Assembly: GCF_001598855.1 (NCBI RefSeq)
Contig: NZ_BCZS01000002.1
Location: forward strand, 124,001-188,000
Length of the DNA: 64,000 nucleotides
Direction: 5' to 3'
Origin: Pluralibacter gergoviae ATCC 33028 = NBRC 105706
GTDB taxonomy: Bacteria; Pseudomonadota; Gammaproteobacteria; Enterobacterales; Enterobacteriaceae
In this document: positions 8,263-20,270 of the stretch, piece after piece
Layout: each line of letters begins with the position of its first letter
Numbering within the stretch: the stretch's first letter is position 1
The notes under the pieces: model-generated
The model's input: only the letters and a program-made list of their open reading frames with translations
The model's database searches: none
Told to the model about the DNA's origin: nothing
Translations under genes and position numbers: made by a program

Positions 8263-8576
8263 TTATGATTCCTGGTACATCGATTAACGTCACGGCGGAG
8301 CGCGCTAAGAGACCTGACGACGGCGATTTTGTTCATTATGAAGGCCGCAGGGGTTTATTTCTTAACTTTCCATGTTCAGAAAAATCAGCTGACGCTGATT
8401 AAGGCACAACAAAATGCATCTAAGTGTAACAAAGGCTCGGCCGTGGGGTTACAAAATTTGCAGGGTGTTGCCGGTTGATTTTGCTGATTGCAGGCAGGTG
8501 AGGCGAGGTTTTTTACACAGGCTGACACTATATAGGGTTAACTTACCCTCAGCGGCGCGCCGAGGGCGACAGGAGA
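8263..8576. other. Intergenic region yqjA/exuR
   Basis: Holds the yqjA promoter region on the minus strand and, next to the exuR stop, a short GC-rich inverted repeat (CCCTC at 8546-8550 against GAGGG at 8562-8566) without a T tract. No open frame with a credible ribosome-binding site was seen. Confidence 0.6.
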
Positions 8577-9353
8577 CTATTTCGCTGCGTTAGCGGCAGT
8601 GTCGAGGTGAACAACGGGATTTTCAGCAAACAGATAGCGGTCGGCGTTGAATTCAAAATCGTCGCTGGTTTCGTTAAACAGCATCTGCTTGGTGTTTTCC
8701 ATATGCTGCCACATCGCAAGCTTGGCGGCATGCGGGTCTTTACGGATCAGCGCCCGTAGAATCTGGTCGTGATCGTCGCACCAGCTGTCAACGGTGCGCA
8801 GGTCAATGTGCTCGTGGAGCTTTTTCCAGTACGGGTTGTGCGCGCGCTGGGTCCACATTTTCTCAACGATGGCGGCCAGAGCCGTATTGTGGGTCGCCAG
8901 CGCCACCTGCACGTGAAACTGCAGATCCCACTCAGAGTCGCGAAAGCACTTCTCCTTGCGGGCGTGCTCCTGGATCTCCATCAGCTTCATGATGTCCTGC
9001 TTGGTCACCTGAGTTGCGGCGAACTCAGCGATATTGCTCTCGATCAGCTGGCGGGCCTGCAGCAGCTCGAACGGGCCGTAGTTGGCAAATTCCAGGGATT
9101 CATTGTGGGTGTGCGAGTGCTTCGCGGTATTTGAAACGACGTGGATCCCGGAACCTTTGCGTACCTCTACGTAGCCCTCAACCTCCAGCATGATGATCGC
9201 TTCGCGCACCACCGTGCGGCTGACGTTCTTTTCATCGGCAATAAAGCGCTCGGCGGGCAGTTTGTCCCCCACAAGATAGACGCTGTTCTCGATGCGATCT
9301 TTTAGCTCAGCGGCAAGCTGTTGATATAAACGGCGTGATTCCGTGATTTCCAT
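8577..9353 (-). CDS. exuR: ExuR, GntR-family repressor of hexuronate genes
   Basis: 258 residues: N-terminal GntR winged helix ([39 protein letters not shown]) and a C-terminal FadR-type helical effector domain (FCD). In E. coli ExuR represses exuT, uxaCA and uxaB until galacturonate or glucuronate is present. Its targets exuT and uxaCA are encoded next to it here. It has its own start 117 bases after the exuT stop; both are on the minus strand and separated by the exuT terminator. Confidence 0.96.
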   Translation of the reverse strand: MEITESRRLYQQLAAELKDRIENSVYLVGDKLPAERFIADEKNVSRTVVREAIIMLEVEGYVEVRKGSGIHVVSNTAKHSHTHNESLEFANYGPFELLQARQLIESNIAEFAATQVTKQDIMKLMEIQEHARKEKCFRDSEWDLQFHVQVALATHNTALAAIVEKMWTQRAHNPYWKKLHEHIDLRTVDSWCDDHDQILRALIRKDPHAAKLAMWQHMENTKQMLFNETSDDFEFNADRYLFAENPVVHLDTAANAAK

Positions 9354-9426
9354 ATGCGCTCCAGTCTGTACGGCTGTATTGATTTGTTATACCACTTATC
9401 CGCTATCGTCACCAGCAGAGGGCAGC

Positions 9427-9448
9427 AAAAAGCCGCCCTCGGGCGGCT
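9427..9448 (-). terminator. exuT terminator
   Basis: AGCCGCCC and GGGCGGCT (9431-9448) form an 8-bp stem, followed on the minus strand by T residues, between exuT and exuR. Confidence 0.85.
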
Positions 9449-9470
9449 GTTTTGCGAGATGTATGACAAT

Positions 9471-10766
9471 TTAGTGCTGCGTTGCCGGGCCACCCACCGC
9501 AGCGGCGGTTTCGCTGGCCGGCTTGTTCTGCAGTACCGTCCAGATAACCAGCGCCCCGAGCAGGTCGAACACTGCCAGCACGGCGAACAGCGGGCTGAAG
9601 CCGAGGGTATCGGCCAGCGCGCCGACCACCAGAGCAAACAGGGTGCTGGCAGTCCAGGCGGCCATCCCGGTCAGACCGTTGGCGGTTGCCACTTCGTTGC
9701 GGCCGAAGACGTCGGAAGAGAGCGTAATCAGAGCACCGGACAGCGCCTGGTGAGCAAAGCCGCCGACGCACAGCAGGGCAATGGCCACGTACGGGCTGGT
9801 AAACAGGCCGATCATGCCGGGGCCAATCATCAGTACGGCGCCCATGGTCACCACCAGCTTACGGGAGACAATCAGGTTAACGCCAAACCAGCGCTGGAAC
9901 AGCGGCGGCAGGTAGCCGCCGATCACGCAGCCGAGGTCGGCAAACAGCATTGGCATCCAGGCAAACATCGCGATGTGCTTCAGGTCAAAGCCGTAAACCT
10001 TAAACATGAACAGCGGGATCCAGGCGTTGAAGGTACCCCACGCCGGCTCAGCCAGGAAACGCGGCAGCGCGATGCCCCAGAACTGGCGGTTGCGGATGAT
10101 TTCCATTGCCGACATTTTTTTGCCGTTATTGGTCTGGTGCTGCGCTTCCTGACCGCTGATGATGTACTCGCGCTCTTCATCGGTTAAATGCTTCTGGTCG
10201 CGCGGATGCTTATAGAAAATCAGCCACGCCATCGCCCAGGCGAAGCTCAGGACGCCGGAGATAATGAACGCCATCTGCCAGCTGTGCGCCATGATAGCCC
10301 ACACTACCAGCGGCGGCGCAATCATCGCCCCGATAGAGGAGCCGACGTTAAAGTAGCCCACGGCCACGGAGCGCTCTTTTGCCGGGAACCACTCGGAGCT
10401 GGCCTTCAGGCCCGCCGGGATCATCGCCGCTTCGGCAGCGCCGACCGCGCCGCGCGCTACCGCCAGACCGCCCCAGCTCCCCGCCAGCGCCGTGGCGCCG
10501 CAGAAGCAGGCCCACAGTACGGCAAACATGGCATAGCCAATCTTGGTGCCGAGCAGGTCGAGAACGTAGCCTGCCACCGGCTGCATCACGGTATAGGCCG
10601 CGGAGTAGGCGGCAATAATGTAGGAGTATTGCTGGGTAGAGATATGCAGCTCTTGCATAAACGTCGGTGCGGCGGCTGCCACGGTATTACGCGTCAGGTA
10701 GCCCAGAACGGTACCTAAGGTTACCAGGGCGATCATATACCAACGCAACCCTTTAATTTTACGCAT
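9471..10766 (-). CDS. exuT: ExuT, hexuronate:H+ symporter (MFS)
   Basis: 431 residues with twelve predicted membrane helices of the anion:cation symporter branch of the major facilitator superfamily. It is close to E. coli ExuT from MRKIKGLRWYMIALVTLGTV onward and includes the helix-2 region QPVAGYVLDLLGTKIG. It imports galacturonate and glucuronate across the inner membrane for the UxaC/UxaB/UxaA pathway. The start at 10766 is the Met that aligns with E. coli; four extra residues are open upstream. It is divergent from uxaCA across a 460-base control region. Confidence 0.96.
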   Translation of the reverse strand: MRKIKGLRWYMIALVTLGTVLGYLTRNTVAAAAPTFMQELHISTQQYSYIIAAYSAAYTVMQPVAGYVLDLLGTKIGYAMFAVLWACFCGATALAGSWGGLAVARGAVGAAEAAMIPAGLKASSEWFPAKERSVAVGYFNVGSSIGAMIAPPLVVWAIMAHSWQMAFIISGVLSFAWAMAWLIFYKHPRDQKHLTDEEREYIISGQEAQHQTNNGKKMSAMEIIRNRQFWGIALPRFLAEPAWGTFNAWIPLFMFKVYGFDLKHIAMFAWMPMLFADLGCVIGGYLPPLFQRWFGVNLIVSRKLVVTMGAVLMIGPGMIGLFTSPYVAIALLCVGGFAHQALSGALITLSSDVFGRNEVATANGLTGMAAWTASTLFALVVGALADTLGFSPLFAVLAVFDLLGALVIWTVLQNKPASETAAAVGGPATQH

Positions 10767-12636
<1,870 letters not shown>

Positions 12637-12655
12637 AGACCCGAGGCTGGTTGAT

Positions 12656-14143
12656 ATGCAATACATCAAGATCCATTCGCTGGACAACGTGGCTGTCGCT
12701 CTGGCCGACCTCTCCGCAGGCGCGGAAGTGGCCGTTGAGGGTAAGGCCGTGCGGCTGCTGTCCGACATTGCCCGCGGGCATAAATTCGCCCTGCGGGCGA
12801 TAGCGAAAGGTGAAAACGTCATTAAATATGGTCTGCCCATTGGTCACGCGCTGACGGACATTGCGCCCGGGGAACATATTCACTCCCACAACGCGAGAAC
12901 CAACCTGAGCGATCTGGACGAGTATCGCTATCAGCCTGATTTTCAGGCGCTGCAGGAGGCGGGCGGCGACCGCGAGGTGCAGATTTACCGCCGCCCCGGC
13001 GGCGAGGTCGGGGTCCGCAACGAACTGTGGATCCTGCCGACCGTCGGCTGCGTGAACGGTATCGCCCGCCAGATCCAGAATCGCTTTCTGAAAGAGACCA
13101 ACAACGCGGAAGGCACCGACGGCGTGTTTCTCTTCAGCCACACCTACGGCTGCTCCCAGCTCGGGGACGATCACGTCAACACCCGCACCATGCTGCAGAA
13201 CATGGTGCGCCACCCCAACGCCGGGGCGGTGCTGGTGATTGGCCTCGGCTGTGAAAACAACCAGGTGGACGCCTTCCGCGAAACCCTCGGCGATTTCGAC
13301 GCTGACCGCGTGCGCTTTATGATCTGCCAGAAGCAGGATGATGAAGTGGAGGCGGGCCTTGAGGCGCTGCATCAGCTTTATGCCGCCATGCGCCACGACA
13401 GGCGCGAACCGGGCAGGCTCAGCGAGCTGAAATTTGGCCTCGAGTGCGGCGGCTCCGACGGCCTGTCCGGGATTACCGCTAACCCGATGCTGGGGCGCTT
13501 CTCCGACTACGTGATCGGCAACGGCGGCACCACGGTACTGACCGAAGTGCCGGAGATGTTCGGCGCCGAGCGGTTGCTGATGAGCCACTGCCGCGATGAA
13601 GCGACCTTTGAGAAGACCGTCACCATGGTTAACGACTTCAAGCAGTACTTCATCGCCCACAACCAGCCCATCTACGAGAATCCGTCGCCGGGCAACAAGG
13701 CGGGCGGCATTACTACCCTTGAGGAGAAATCGCTGGGCTGTACTCAGAAAGCGGGTTCAAGTCAGGTGGTGGACGTGCTGAAGTACGGCGAGCGTCTGAA
13801 AACTCCCGGCCTCAATCTGCTGAGCGCGCCGGGCAACGATGCGGTCGCCACCAGCGCCCTGGCGGGCGCGGGCTGTCACATGGTGCTGTTCAGCACCGGG
13901 CGCGGCACGCCTTACGGCGGCTTCGTGCCGACGGTGAAGATTGCCACCAATAGCGAGCTGGCGGCGAAGAAGAAGCACTGGATAGACTTTGACGCCGGCC
14001 AGCTGATCCACGGTAAGGCGATGCCGGAGGTGCTTAACGCGTTCATCGATGCCATCGTCGAGTTTGCCAGCGGCAGGCAGACCTGCAACGAAAAGAACGA
14101 TTTCCGCGAACTGGCGATTTTTAAATCTGGCGTCACGCTCTGA
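12656..14143 (+). CDS. uxaA: UxaA, altronate dehydratase
   Basis: 495 residues, E. coli length. It dehydrates D-altronate to 2-keto-3-deoxygluconate, the entry to the KDG part of hexuronate breakdown. The N-terminal SAF domain covers about residues 1-95; the larger C-terminal dehydratase domain shows HTYGCSQLGDDH, VIGLGCENNQ and the GGSDGLSG stretch of the family. Iron-dependent in E. coli. It is the second gene of the operon and ends before a clear terminator. Confidence 0.97.
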   Translation: MQYIKIHSLDNVAVALADLSAGAEVAVEGKAVRLLSDIARGHKFALRAIAKGENVIKYGLPIGHALTDIAPGEHIHSHNARTNLSDLDEYRYQPDFQALQEAGGDREVQIYRRPGGEVGVRNELWILPTVGCVNGIARQIQNRFLKETNNAEGTDGVFLFSHTYGCSQLGDDHVNTRTMLQNMVRHPNAGAVLVIGLGCENNQVDAFRETLGDFDADRVRFMICQKQDDEVEAGLEALHQLYAAMRHDRREPGRLSELKFGLECGGSDGLSGITANPMLGRFSDYVIGNGGTTVLTEVPEMFGAERLLMSHCRDEATFEKTVTMVNDFKQYFIAHNQPIYENPSPGNKAGGITTLEEKSLGCTQKAGSSQVVDVLKYGERLKTPGLNLLSAPGNDAVATSALAGAGCHMVLFSTGRGTPYGGFVPTVKIATNSELAAKKKHWIDFDAGQLIHGKAMPEVLNAFIDAIVEFASGRQTCNEKNDFRELAIFKSGVTL

Positions 14144-14156
14144 TCCTGATTAACAT

Positions 14157-14190
14157 AAAACGGCGTTTCATCACTGAAGCGCCGTTTTCC
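14157..14190 (+). terminator. uxaCA terminator
   Basis: AAAACGGCG (14157-14165) and CGCCGTTTT (14180-14188) form a perfect stem that ends in T residues just after uxaA. Confidence 0.85.
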
Positions 14191-14216
14191 TGTCAGCGTC
14201 ATTCAAAGGACCCATC

Positions 14217-14771
14217 ATGACCGCGTATTGGCTTGCCCAGGGCGTTGGCGTCATCGCCTTTCTGGTCGGCATTACCACCTTCATTAATCGCGACGAGCGG
14301 CGGTTCAAGAAGCAGCTTTCCGTCTATAGCGCCATCATCGGCGTACACTTTTTCCTGATGGGCGCCTTTCCGGCGGGCGCCAGCGCGCTGCTTAACGCGG
14401 TGCGCACGCTGGTTACCCTGCGCACCCGCAGCCTGTGGGTGATGGCGCTGTTTATTGTCCTGACCGGCGGCATCGGGCTGGCAAAATTCCACCATCCGAT
14501 GGAACTGCTGCCGGTGGCGGGCACCATCGTCAGCACCTGGGCGCTGTTTCGCTGCCGGGGCCTGACGATGCGCTGCGTGATCTGGTGCTCGACCGCCTGC
14601 TGGGTGGCCCACAATGTCTGGCTCGGCTCGATTGGCGGCTCGCTGATTGAGAGCAGCTTTCTGGTGATGAACGGCCTGAATATTATCCGCTTCTGGCGCA
14701 TGCAGCGGCGCGGTATCGATCCGTTTAAAGTGGAGGCGTCGCTGAGGGAGGAGAGCTCTTCCGCCCGATAG
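14217..14771 (+). CDS. ygjV: YgjV, inner-membrane protein
   Basis: 184 residues with about six hydrophobic segments and no polar domain; the N-terminal MTAYWLAQGVGVIAFLVG and the internal TTFINRDERRFKKQLSVYS match E. coli YgjV, the same length and position after uxaA. Belongs to the YgjV (IMP_YgjV) family, function unknown. The uxaCA terminator lies upstream; AAAGGA serves as ribosome-binding site. Its stop codon sits in the loop of a perfect hairpin (14755-14780). Confidence 0.93.
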   Translation: MTAYWLAQGVGVIAFLVGITTFINRDERRFKKQLSVYSAIIGVHFFLMGAFPAGASALLNAVRTLVTLRTRSLWVMALFIVLTGGIGLAKFHHPMELLPVAGTIVSTWALFRCRGLTMRCVIWCSTACWVAHNVWLGSIGGSLIESSFLVMNGLNIIRFWRMQRRGIDPFKVEASLREESSSAR

Positions 14772-14780
14772 CGGAAGAGC
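14755..14780. repeat. Perfect hairpin spanning the ygjV stop codon
   Basis: GCTCTTCCGC and GCGGAAGAGC are a 10-bp perfect inverted repeat with the ygjV TAG in its loop, placed between convergent ygjV and sstT. No T tract, so it is a weak or Rho-assisted terminator or an mRNA end stabiliser. Confidence 0.65.
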
Positions 14781-14787
14781 GGGTCAA

Positions 14788-16032
14788 TCAGCCGTGCAGC
14801 GGGTTTTTCGCCAGCCGGGCATCCTCGGCCTGGCAGGCGGCAGCGGTAAACAGCACGTCGGTTGACGAGTTGAGCGCCGTCTCGCAGGAGTCCTGCAGCA
14901 CGCCGATAATAAAGCCGACCGCCACCACCTGCATGGCGATATCGTTCGGGATGCCGAACATGTTGCAGGCCAGCGGGATCAGCAGCAGCGAACCGCCCGC
15001 CACCCCGGAGGCGCCGCAGGCGCACAGCGACGCCACCACGCTCAGCAGCAGGGCGGTAGGCAGATCCACCGGAATACCCAGCGTATGCACCGCCGCCAGC
15101 GTCAGTACCGTAATAGTGATCGCCGCCCCGGCCATGTTAATGGTCGCGCCCAGCGGAATTGAGACCGAGTAGGTGTCCCTGTCCAGATTCAGCTTTTCCG
15201 CCAGCGCCATATTCACCGGAATATTGGCCGCCGAGCTGCGGGTAAAGAAGGCGTAGACGCCGCTTTCGCGCAGGCAGAGCAGCACCAGCGGATAGGGGTT
15301 GCGGCGAATTTTCCAGTACACCAGCAGCGGATTCAGCACCAGGGCCACAAACAGCATACAGCCCACCAGCACCAGCAGCAGCTGCGCGTAGCTGAACAGC
15401 GTTTCGAAGCCGGTGGTGGCAAGCGTTGAGGCGACCAGGCCAAAAATACCCAGCGGCGCAAAGCGGATCACCACTCTGACCATAAAGGTGACCGCGTGAG
15501 ACACGTCGTTAACCAGGTTTTTGGTGCTCTCACTGCCGTGGCGCAGCGCGAAGCCGAGGCCGACGGCCCAGACCAGAATACCGATATAGTTGGCGTTCAG
15601 CAGGGCATCAATAGGATTCGAAACCATGCTTAACAGCAGGCCACGCAGCACCTCTACGATCCCCGACGGCGGCGTGACGCCGGTTGCGCCGGTGACCAGA
15701 TGCAGCGAAGAGGGAAACAGGAAGCTCACGACCACGGCGGTGAGCGCCGCGGCGAAGGTCCCCAGCAGATAGAGGAACAGAATCGGGCGAATGCTGGTTT
15801 TCTGCCCCTTCTGGTGGTTGGCGATGGAGGCCATCACCAGCATCAGCACCAGCACCGGGGCGACCGCTTTCAGCGCGCCGACGAAAAGCGTGCCGAGCAG
15901 ACCCACGGCATTGGCTGCCGAAGGTGAAACCCAGGCCAGTAAAATACCCAGCACCAGGCCGACGAGAATTTGTTTTACCAGGCTACCCTGCGCGATGCGC
16001 TGGAACAGGCCCGAGGGGCGTTGCGTAGTCAT
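14788..16032 (-). CDS. sstT: SstT, Na+/serine-threonine symporter
   Basis: 414 residues, E. coli length, DAACS family (glutamate/serine symporter fold with eight helices and two re-entrant hairpins). The family's serine-rich hairpin ([14 protein letters not shown]) and the [21 protein letters not shown] helix are visible. It takes up serine and threonine with sodium across the inner membrane. It is monocistronic and convergent with ygjV. Confidence 0.96.
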   Translation of the reverse strand: MTTQRPSGLFQRIAQGSLVKQILVGLVLGILLAWVSPSAANAVGLLGTLFVGALKAVAPVLVLMLVMASIANHQKGQKTSIRPILFLYLLGTFAAALTAVVVSFLFPSSLHLVTGATGVTPPSGIVEVLRGLLLSMVSNPIDALLNANYIGILVWAVGLGFALRHGSESTKNLVNDVSHAVTFMVRVVIRFAPLGIFGLVASTLATTGFETLFSYAQLLLVLVGCMLFVALVLNPLLVYWKIRRNPYPLVLLCLRESGVYAFFTRSSAANIPVNMALAEKLNLDRDTYSVSIPLGATINMAGAAITITVLTLAAVHTLGIPVDLPTALLLSVVASLCACGASGVAGGSLLLIPLACNMFGIPNDIAMQVVAVGFIIGVLQDSCETALNSSTDVLFTAAACQAEDARLAKNPLHG

Positions 16033-16205
16033 GACTCTTCCTTCGTGTGTTATGTGGCGTGATCCCGGCGATTCTGCGACCGCGCTGTCGGATGTAACAA
16101 ATGTTTGCAGAGATGAGTATAAAGATTATACGGCGGCGGGGAAGCGTGAAATGCTGGATTTTACGCAGTGCGTCATAGTTTTTAACTGTTCATTTACGGC
16201 ATCAG

Positions 16206-16231
16206 GCCGGGTGACGCTGAGTTCACCCGGC
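16206..16231 (-). terminator. Hairpin downstream of alx
   Basis: GCCGGGTGA (16206-16214) and TCACCCGGC (16223-16231) form a 9-bp stem shortly after the alx stop; no long T tract on the minus strand, so termination is likely but weak. Confidence 0.6.
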
Positions 16232-16243
16232 TTCAGCCGTCAT

Positions 16244-17206
16244 TTAGGCTGTTTTTTGGTCATTTTTGTGGTTGACCCACGTATTGATCAGCAGGGTCAG
16301 CACCAGAATGCCAAACACCACGCCCAGCGAGATGGCGACAGGGATATGGTAGAAATCGACGATCAGCATCTTGACGCCAATAAAGACCAGGATCACCGAC
16401 AGGCCGTACTTGAGCATCGAGAAGCGCTCCGCTACGCCCGCCAGCAGGAAGTACATCGCGCGCAGGCCGAGGATAGCAAACAGGTTCGAGGTCAGGACGA
16501 TAAACGGATCGGTGGTCACCGCGAAGATAGCGGGGATGCTGTCGACCGCAAAGATAACGTCGCTCAGCTCCACCAGGATCAGCACCAGCAGCAGCGGCGT
16601 GGCGTACAGCAGGCCGCTGCGGCGGACGAAGAATCTCTCGTTTTCGATTTTGTCGGTCATGCGCAGGCGGCTGCGCAGCCAGCGGATCATCGGCTTATCG
16701 CCAATATCGCCCTCGTCCTCTTTCGCCAGCGCCATCTTGACGCCGGTAAACAGCAGGAAGGCGCCGAAGAGATAGAGCAGCCAGTCAAACTGCGCGATCA
16801 GCCAGCTGCCGGCGAAGATCATGATGGTTCGCAGTACGATAGCGCCCAGCACGCCGTAAACCAGCACCCGGCGCTGCAGCGCGGCCGGAACGGCAAAGTA
16901 GCTGAACAGCATCAGCCAGACGAAGACGTTGTCCACGGCCAGCGCTTTTTCTATCAGGTAACCGGTCAGAAAGGCCATCGCCTGCGGGTCGGCCACGGCG
17001 CGTCCCTGGGTGGCGCTCAGATACCACCAGAAGGCGAGGTTAAACAGCAGGGAGAGCGTCACCCAGACGATGGACCAGCCGGCGGCCTGCTTCATGGTCA
17101 TGGTCTGCGCGCCGCGACGGCCCTGCAGCAGGAGATCGATGGCCAGCATAATGGCCACCACTACCGCGAATCCGCCCCACAGCAGCGGGTTGCCGACACT
17201 ATTCAT
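16244..17206 (-). CDS. alx: Alx, TerC-family manganese exporter
   Basis: 320 residues, nine hydrophobic segments, with the TerC family acidic motifs [13 protein letters not shown] (about residue 65) and [19 protein letters not shown] (about 205) that supply metal-binding aspartates. E. coli Alx was first described as an alkali-induced membrane protein and is now regarded as a Mn2+ exporter. The start at 17206 aligns with E. coli; a leader of about 190 bases with a riboswitch lies upstream. The intrinsic-terminator-like hairpin of that leader stands right before the ribosome-binding site. Confidence 0.95.
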   Translation of the reverse strand: MNSVGNPLLWGGFAVVVAIMLAIDLLLQGRRGAQTMTMKQAAGWSIVWVTLSLLFNLAFWWYLSATQGRAVADPQAMAFLTGYLIEKALAVDNVFVWLMLFSYFAVPAALQRRVLVYGVLGAIVLRTIMIFAGSWLIAQFDWLLYLFGAFLLFTGVKMALAKEDEGDIGDKPMIRWLRSRLRMTDKIENERFFVRRSGLLYATPLLLVLILVELSDVIFAVDSIPAIFAVTTDPFIVLTSNLFAILGLRAMYFLLAGVAERFSMLKYGLSVILVFIGVKMLIVDFYHIPVAISLGVVFGILVLTLLINTWVNHKNDQKTA

Positions 17207-17222
17207 AACGTTGTCCTCACGC

Positions 17223-17395
17223 AAAAAAAACGGCTAATGTCAAAAGACGTTAGCCGTTGCAGGAGTTTTTGCGCGGACCTCGCCTTTCGGCAAGGTCTCA
17301 CTTACAGCGACGCTCTGTTGCGCTGCCCGGCGACCGGAAGCGATAAACGCTTCGTAATGACGACCCACCGGCGAACAAGTTACTCCCCTTTGCGT
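17223..17395 (-). promoter_or_regulatory. alx leader: yybP-ykoY Mn2+/pH-responsive riboswitch (PRE, SraF)
   Basis: On the minus strand the leader shows the conserved parts of the yybP-ykoY aptamer: GGGGAGTAA near the 5' end, CCGGTGGG, then GTAAGTGAGACCTTGCCG and the pairing AGGCGAGGTC. It ends in a stem (ACGGCTAACGTC against GACATTAGCCGT, 17229-17257) followed by eight U, just before the alx ribosome-binding site. In E. coli this element binds Mn2+ and folds differently at high pH to raise alx expression. The short RNA SraF is made from the same leader. Confidence 0.92.
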
Positions 17396-17444
17396 GTGTC
17401 AAAATATGACAGCCGGCGGGCGGCGTCAACGCCTTTACGCGCTT

Positions 17445-18443
17445 TTACGCAATGGCCTGCGCGCTGATGCCGTCGGCGGGAAAGACCACGCCGGTCTGAC
17501 GGCGGATGTCGGTCAGCAGCCTGGCGGTGGTGCGGCTCACCGCCAGCCCCGGATGGTTGACCTCATTCTCCGCCACCAGGCGGGCAAACAGCTCCGCCTC
17601 GTAGAGCATGGTATTGATGTGCTGCGGCTGGCTCAGATCCTGCGGCTTGCCGCCGCGCGGCACGAAGGCGACCTTCTGACACTCGGAAATCTTCTCAATC
17701 ACCAGCGAGCCTTCTTCGCCCTGGATTTCGCTCGCCAGCACCGAATCGCTCACCTTTGAGTGCTGCAGCGTCACGCTAAAATCGCCGTAGTCGAGCACCG
17801 CCACGCCGTGGGCGTCGACGCCGCTCTCCAGCAGTGTGGCGGTCGCCTGCACGCCGTGCGGCTCGCCCCACAGCGCCACCGCCGCCGCCAGGCAGTAGAA
17901 ACCGATATCCATGATCGAGCCGTTGGAGAAGGCCGGATTAAAGGTGTTGGGGTTTTCGCCGTCGAGGTAGCGCTGATAGCGGGAAGAGTACTGGCAGTAG
18001 TTGATAAACGCCTTGCGCAGCTTGCCGACGCGCTGCATCGCCTGCTGCAGCTGGATAAAGTTGGGCAGGCTGGCGGTTTTGAAGGCTTCAAACAGCACCA
18101 CCTGGTTTTCCCGCGCCAGCGCGATGGCCGCCTCCACTTCGTCAATGTTTGAAGCCAGCGGCTTCTCGCAGATGACGTGCTTTTGGTGCCCGAGAAACAG
18201 CGCGGTCTGCGCAAAGTGCAGCGAATTGGGGCTGGCGATATAGACCGCGTCGATCTCATCGCTCTGCGCCATCTCTTCAAGGGAGGTAAACAGCCTGTCG
18301 ACCAGATAGTCGCTGCCGAAGCGTTGCGCCTGTTCAGCGCTGCGGGAGTATACGGCGGTCAGCTTATACTTGCCCGTTTCATGGGCGGCATCGACAAACT
18401 GACGGGTGATCCAGTTGGTGCCAATCACGGCGAGACGTATCAT
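17445..18443 (-). CDS. ygjR: YgjR, Gfo/Idh/MocA-family oxidoreductase
   Basis: 332 residues. The N-terminal Rossmann domain begins MIRLAVIGTNWITRQFV, a nucleotide-binding loop with G-T-N in place of the usual GxGxxG; VICEKPLASN near residue 93 is the EKP motif that carries the catalytic lysine in this family. The C-terminal alpha/beta domain contains the GSIMDIGFYCL motif. E. coli YgjR is similar along its whole length and its substrate is unknown. It stands alone, transcribed from the region before ygjP. Confidence 0.93.
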   Translation of the reverse strand: MIRLAVIGTNWITRQFVDAAHETGKYKLTAVYSRSAEQAQRFGSDYLVDRLFTSLEEMAQSDEIDAVYIASPNSLHFAQTALFLGHQKHVICEKPLASNIDEVEAAIALARENQVVLFEAFKTASLPNFIQLQQAMQRVGKLRKAFINYCQYSSRYQRYLDGENPNTFNPAFSNGSIMDIGFYCLAAAVALWGEPHGVQATATLLESGVDAHGVAVLDYGDFSVTLQHSKVSDSVLASEIQGEEGSLVIEKISECQKVAFVPRGGKPQDLSQPQHINTMLYEAELFARLVAENEVNHPGLAVSRTTARLLTDIRRQTGVVFPADGISAQAIA

Positions 18444-18513
18444 GAGAAGTTGGGTGCTCCGGATAGTTAACTTCTTATCACTTTAGCACGCGAAAATGAC
18501 AAAACACGTGCGC

Positions 18514-19014
18514 TTACGCAGATCCTGCCAACGCCATCTCCGTCAGCCACAGCCGGGTATCGAACTCCAGCTGGTGATACTGCGGCTCCATGTGGCAGCA
18601 GAGCTGATAGAACGCCTTGCTGTGCTCTTTCTCCTTCAGGTGCGCCAGCTCGTGGACCACGATCATGCGCAGAAACGCCTCCGGCGCCTCGCGAAACACG
18701 GTGGCGACGCGGATTTCCGCCTTTGCTTTCAGCTTGCCGCCCTGTACCCGGGAGATGGCCGTGTGCAGCCCCAGGGCGTTTTTCAGTACGTGGATCTTGT
18801 TATCAAACATCACCTTATTGAGCGGCGGCGCGCTGCGCATATAGCGGTTTTTCAGATCCTGCGTAAACGCCCACAGCGCCTTATCGTTGCTGATGCCGTG
18901 GCGGTCCGGGTAGCGCTTCGCCAGCACGGCGCCCAGCTTATCCTGAGCGATCAGGTCGCGAACCTGCGCCACGAGGTGTTCGGGATAGCCGCTAATGTAG
19001 GGAAGTTCGCTCAT
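18514..19014 (-). CDS. ygjP: YgjP, zinc metallopeptidase-like (DUF45/WLM) protein
   Basis: 166 residues with the zinc-protease motif VVHELAHLKEKEHSKAFY, a HExxH-type site with the third ligand His nearby, as in the YgjP/SprT-related family. E. coli YgjP has the same length; its function is uncertain, and reports suggest a UTP-related or metal-dependent activity, which I do not rely on. The start at 19014 aligns with E. coli; seven residues more are open upstream. Cytoplasmic, divergent from rlmG. Confidence 0.93.
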   Translation of the reverse strand: MSELPYISGYPEHLVAQVRDLIAQDKLGAVLAKRYPDRHGISNDKALWAFTQDLKNRYMRSAPPLNKVMFDNKIHVLKNALGLHTAISRVQGGKLKAKAEIRVATVFREAPEAFLRMIVVHELAHLKEKEHSKAFYQLCCHMEPQYHQLEFDTRLWLTEMALAGSA

Positions 19015-19097
19015 GATGGTCTCGGTTATGCTCAAAAAAGGGTATACTCACGCGCCCCGTCGGGGGACGACCAGAATTTTATCACTCAGGAGGGCCG

Positions 19098-20234
19098 ATG
19101 AGCCATTCAGACAACGGTTTCCGTTCACTGTCACTTAAGCGTTTTCCGGAAACGGACGACGTCAGCCCGCTTCAGGCGTGGGAGGCGGCGGATGAGTATC
19201 TGCTGCAGCAGCTGGACGATACCGACATCAGCGGCCCGGTTCTGATTTTTAACGATACCTTCGGCGCGCTGGCCTGCGCGCTGGCGGCGCATAAGCCCTA
19301 CAGCATCGGCGACTCGTACCTCAGCGAGCTGGCGACCCGCGAAAACCTGCGCCATAACGATATCGCCGAAAACAGCGTTACCTTTCTCGATAGCACTGCG
19401 GATTATCCGCAGGCGCCGGCGGTAGTGCTGATTAAAATCCCCAAAACCCTGGCCCTGCTGGAGCAGCAGCTGCGCGCCCTGCGCGGTGTGGTGACCCCGC
19501 AAACGCGGATTATCGGCGGCGCCAAGGCCCGGGATGTGCACACCTCGACGCTGGCGCTGTTCGAACAGATCCTCGGCACCACCACCACCACGCTGGCGTG
19601 GAAAAAGGCGCGGCTGATTAACTGCACCTATACCGCGCCCGCGCTGGCAGAGTCCTCCTCCGTGACCTCCTGGCCGCTGGAGGGCACCGGCTGGACGATC
19701 CACAATCACGCCAACGTCTTCTCGCGCAGCGGGCTGGATATCGGCGCGCGCTTCTTTATGGAGCACCTGCCGCAGGATCTGGAAGGGGAAATCGTCGATC
19801 TCGGCTGCGGCAACGGCGTGATCGGCATGACCCTGCTGGAGAAAAATCCGCAGGCTCGCGTCGTGTTTGTGGATGAGTCGCCGATGGCGGTGGCCTCGAG
19901 CCGGATGAACGTCGAAGCCAACCTGCCGGAGGCGCTGGACCGCTGCGAGTTTATGATCAACAACGCGCTCTCGGGCGTCGAGCCGTTCCGCTTTAACGCG
20001 GTGCTCTGCAATCCGCCGTTCCACCAGCAGCACGCCCTGACCGACAGCGTCGCCTGGGAGATGTTCCACCACGCCCGCCGCTGCCTGAAAATCAACGGCG
20101 AGCTGGTGATCGTGGCCAACCGCCACCTCGACTATTTCCACAAGCTGAAGAAGATTTTCGGCAACTGCACCACGGTGGCGACCAACAAGAAGTTCGTCAT
20201 TCTGAAGGCGGTAAAGCTGGGGCGTAAGCGCTAA
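19098..20234 (+). CDS. rlmG: RlmG, 23S rRNA m2G1835 methyltransferase
   Basis: 378 residues, E. coli length (YgjO). It methylates N2 of G1835 in 23S rRNA using S-adenosylmethionine. It has the RsmC/RlmG two-domain form: an N-terminal degenerate methyltransferase-like domain and a C-terminal catalytic domain with [18 protein letters not shown] (about residue 235) and CNPPFHQ (about 305). AGGAGGG precedes the start. It is the last gene in the rnpB-like neighbourhood; a convergent argI follows, which in E. coli lies far away. Confidence 0.96.
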   Translation: MSHSDNGFRSLSLKRFPETDDVSPLQAWEAADEYLLQQLDDTDISGPVLIFNDTFGALACALAAHKPYSIGDSYLSELATRENLRHNDIAENSVTFLDSTADYPQAPAVVLIKIPKTLALLEQQLRALRGVVTPQTRIIGGAKARDVHTSTLALFEQILGTTTTTLAWKKARLINCTYTAPALAESSSVTSWPLEGTGWTIHNHANVFSRSGLDIGARFFMEHLPQDLEGEIVDLGCGNGVIGMTLLEKNPQARVVFVDESPMAVASSRMNVEANLPEALDRCEFMINNALSGVEPFRFNAVLCNPPFHQQHALTDSVAWEMFHHARRCLKINGELVIVANRHLDYFHKLKKIFGNCTTVATNKKFVILKAVKLGRKR

Positions 20235-20264
20235 AAAAACGTCTCCCGGACCCGCCGGGAGACG
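20233..20264 (-). terminator. argI terminator
   Basis: CGTCTCCCGG (20240-20249) and CCGGGAGACG (20255-20264) form a perfect 10-bp stem followed on the minus strand by seven T, between argI and rlmG. Confidence 0.93.
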
Positions 20265-20270
20265 CGGTTG

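Noticed and set aside
15791..17467. A 558-codon open frame on the + strand over sstT and alx
   Set aside because: It runs antisense through two well-identified genes and the alx riboswitch; its product is low complexity (Gln/His/Arg-rich), typical of the antisense of GC-rich coding DNA.
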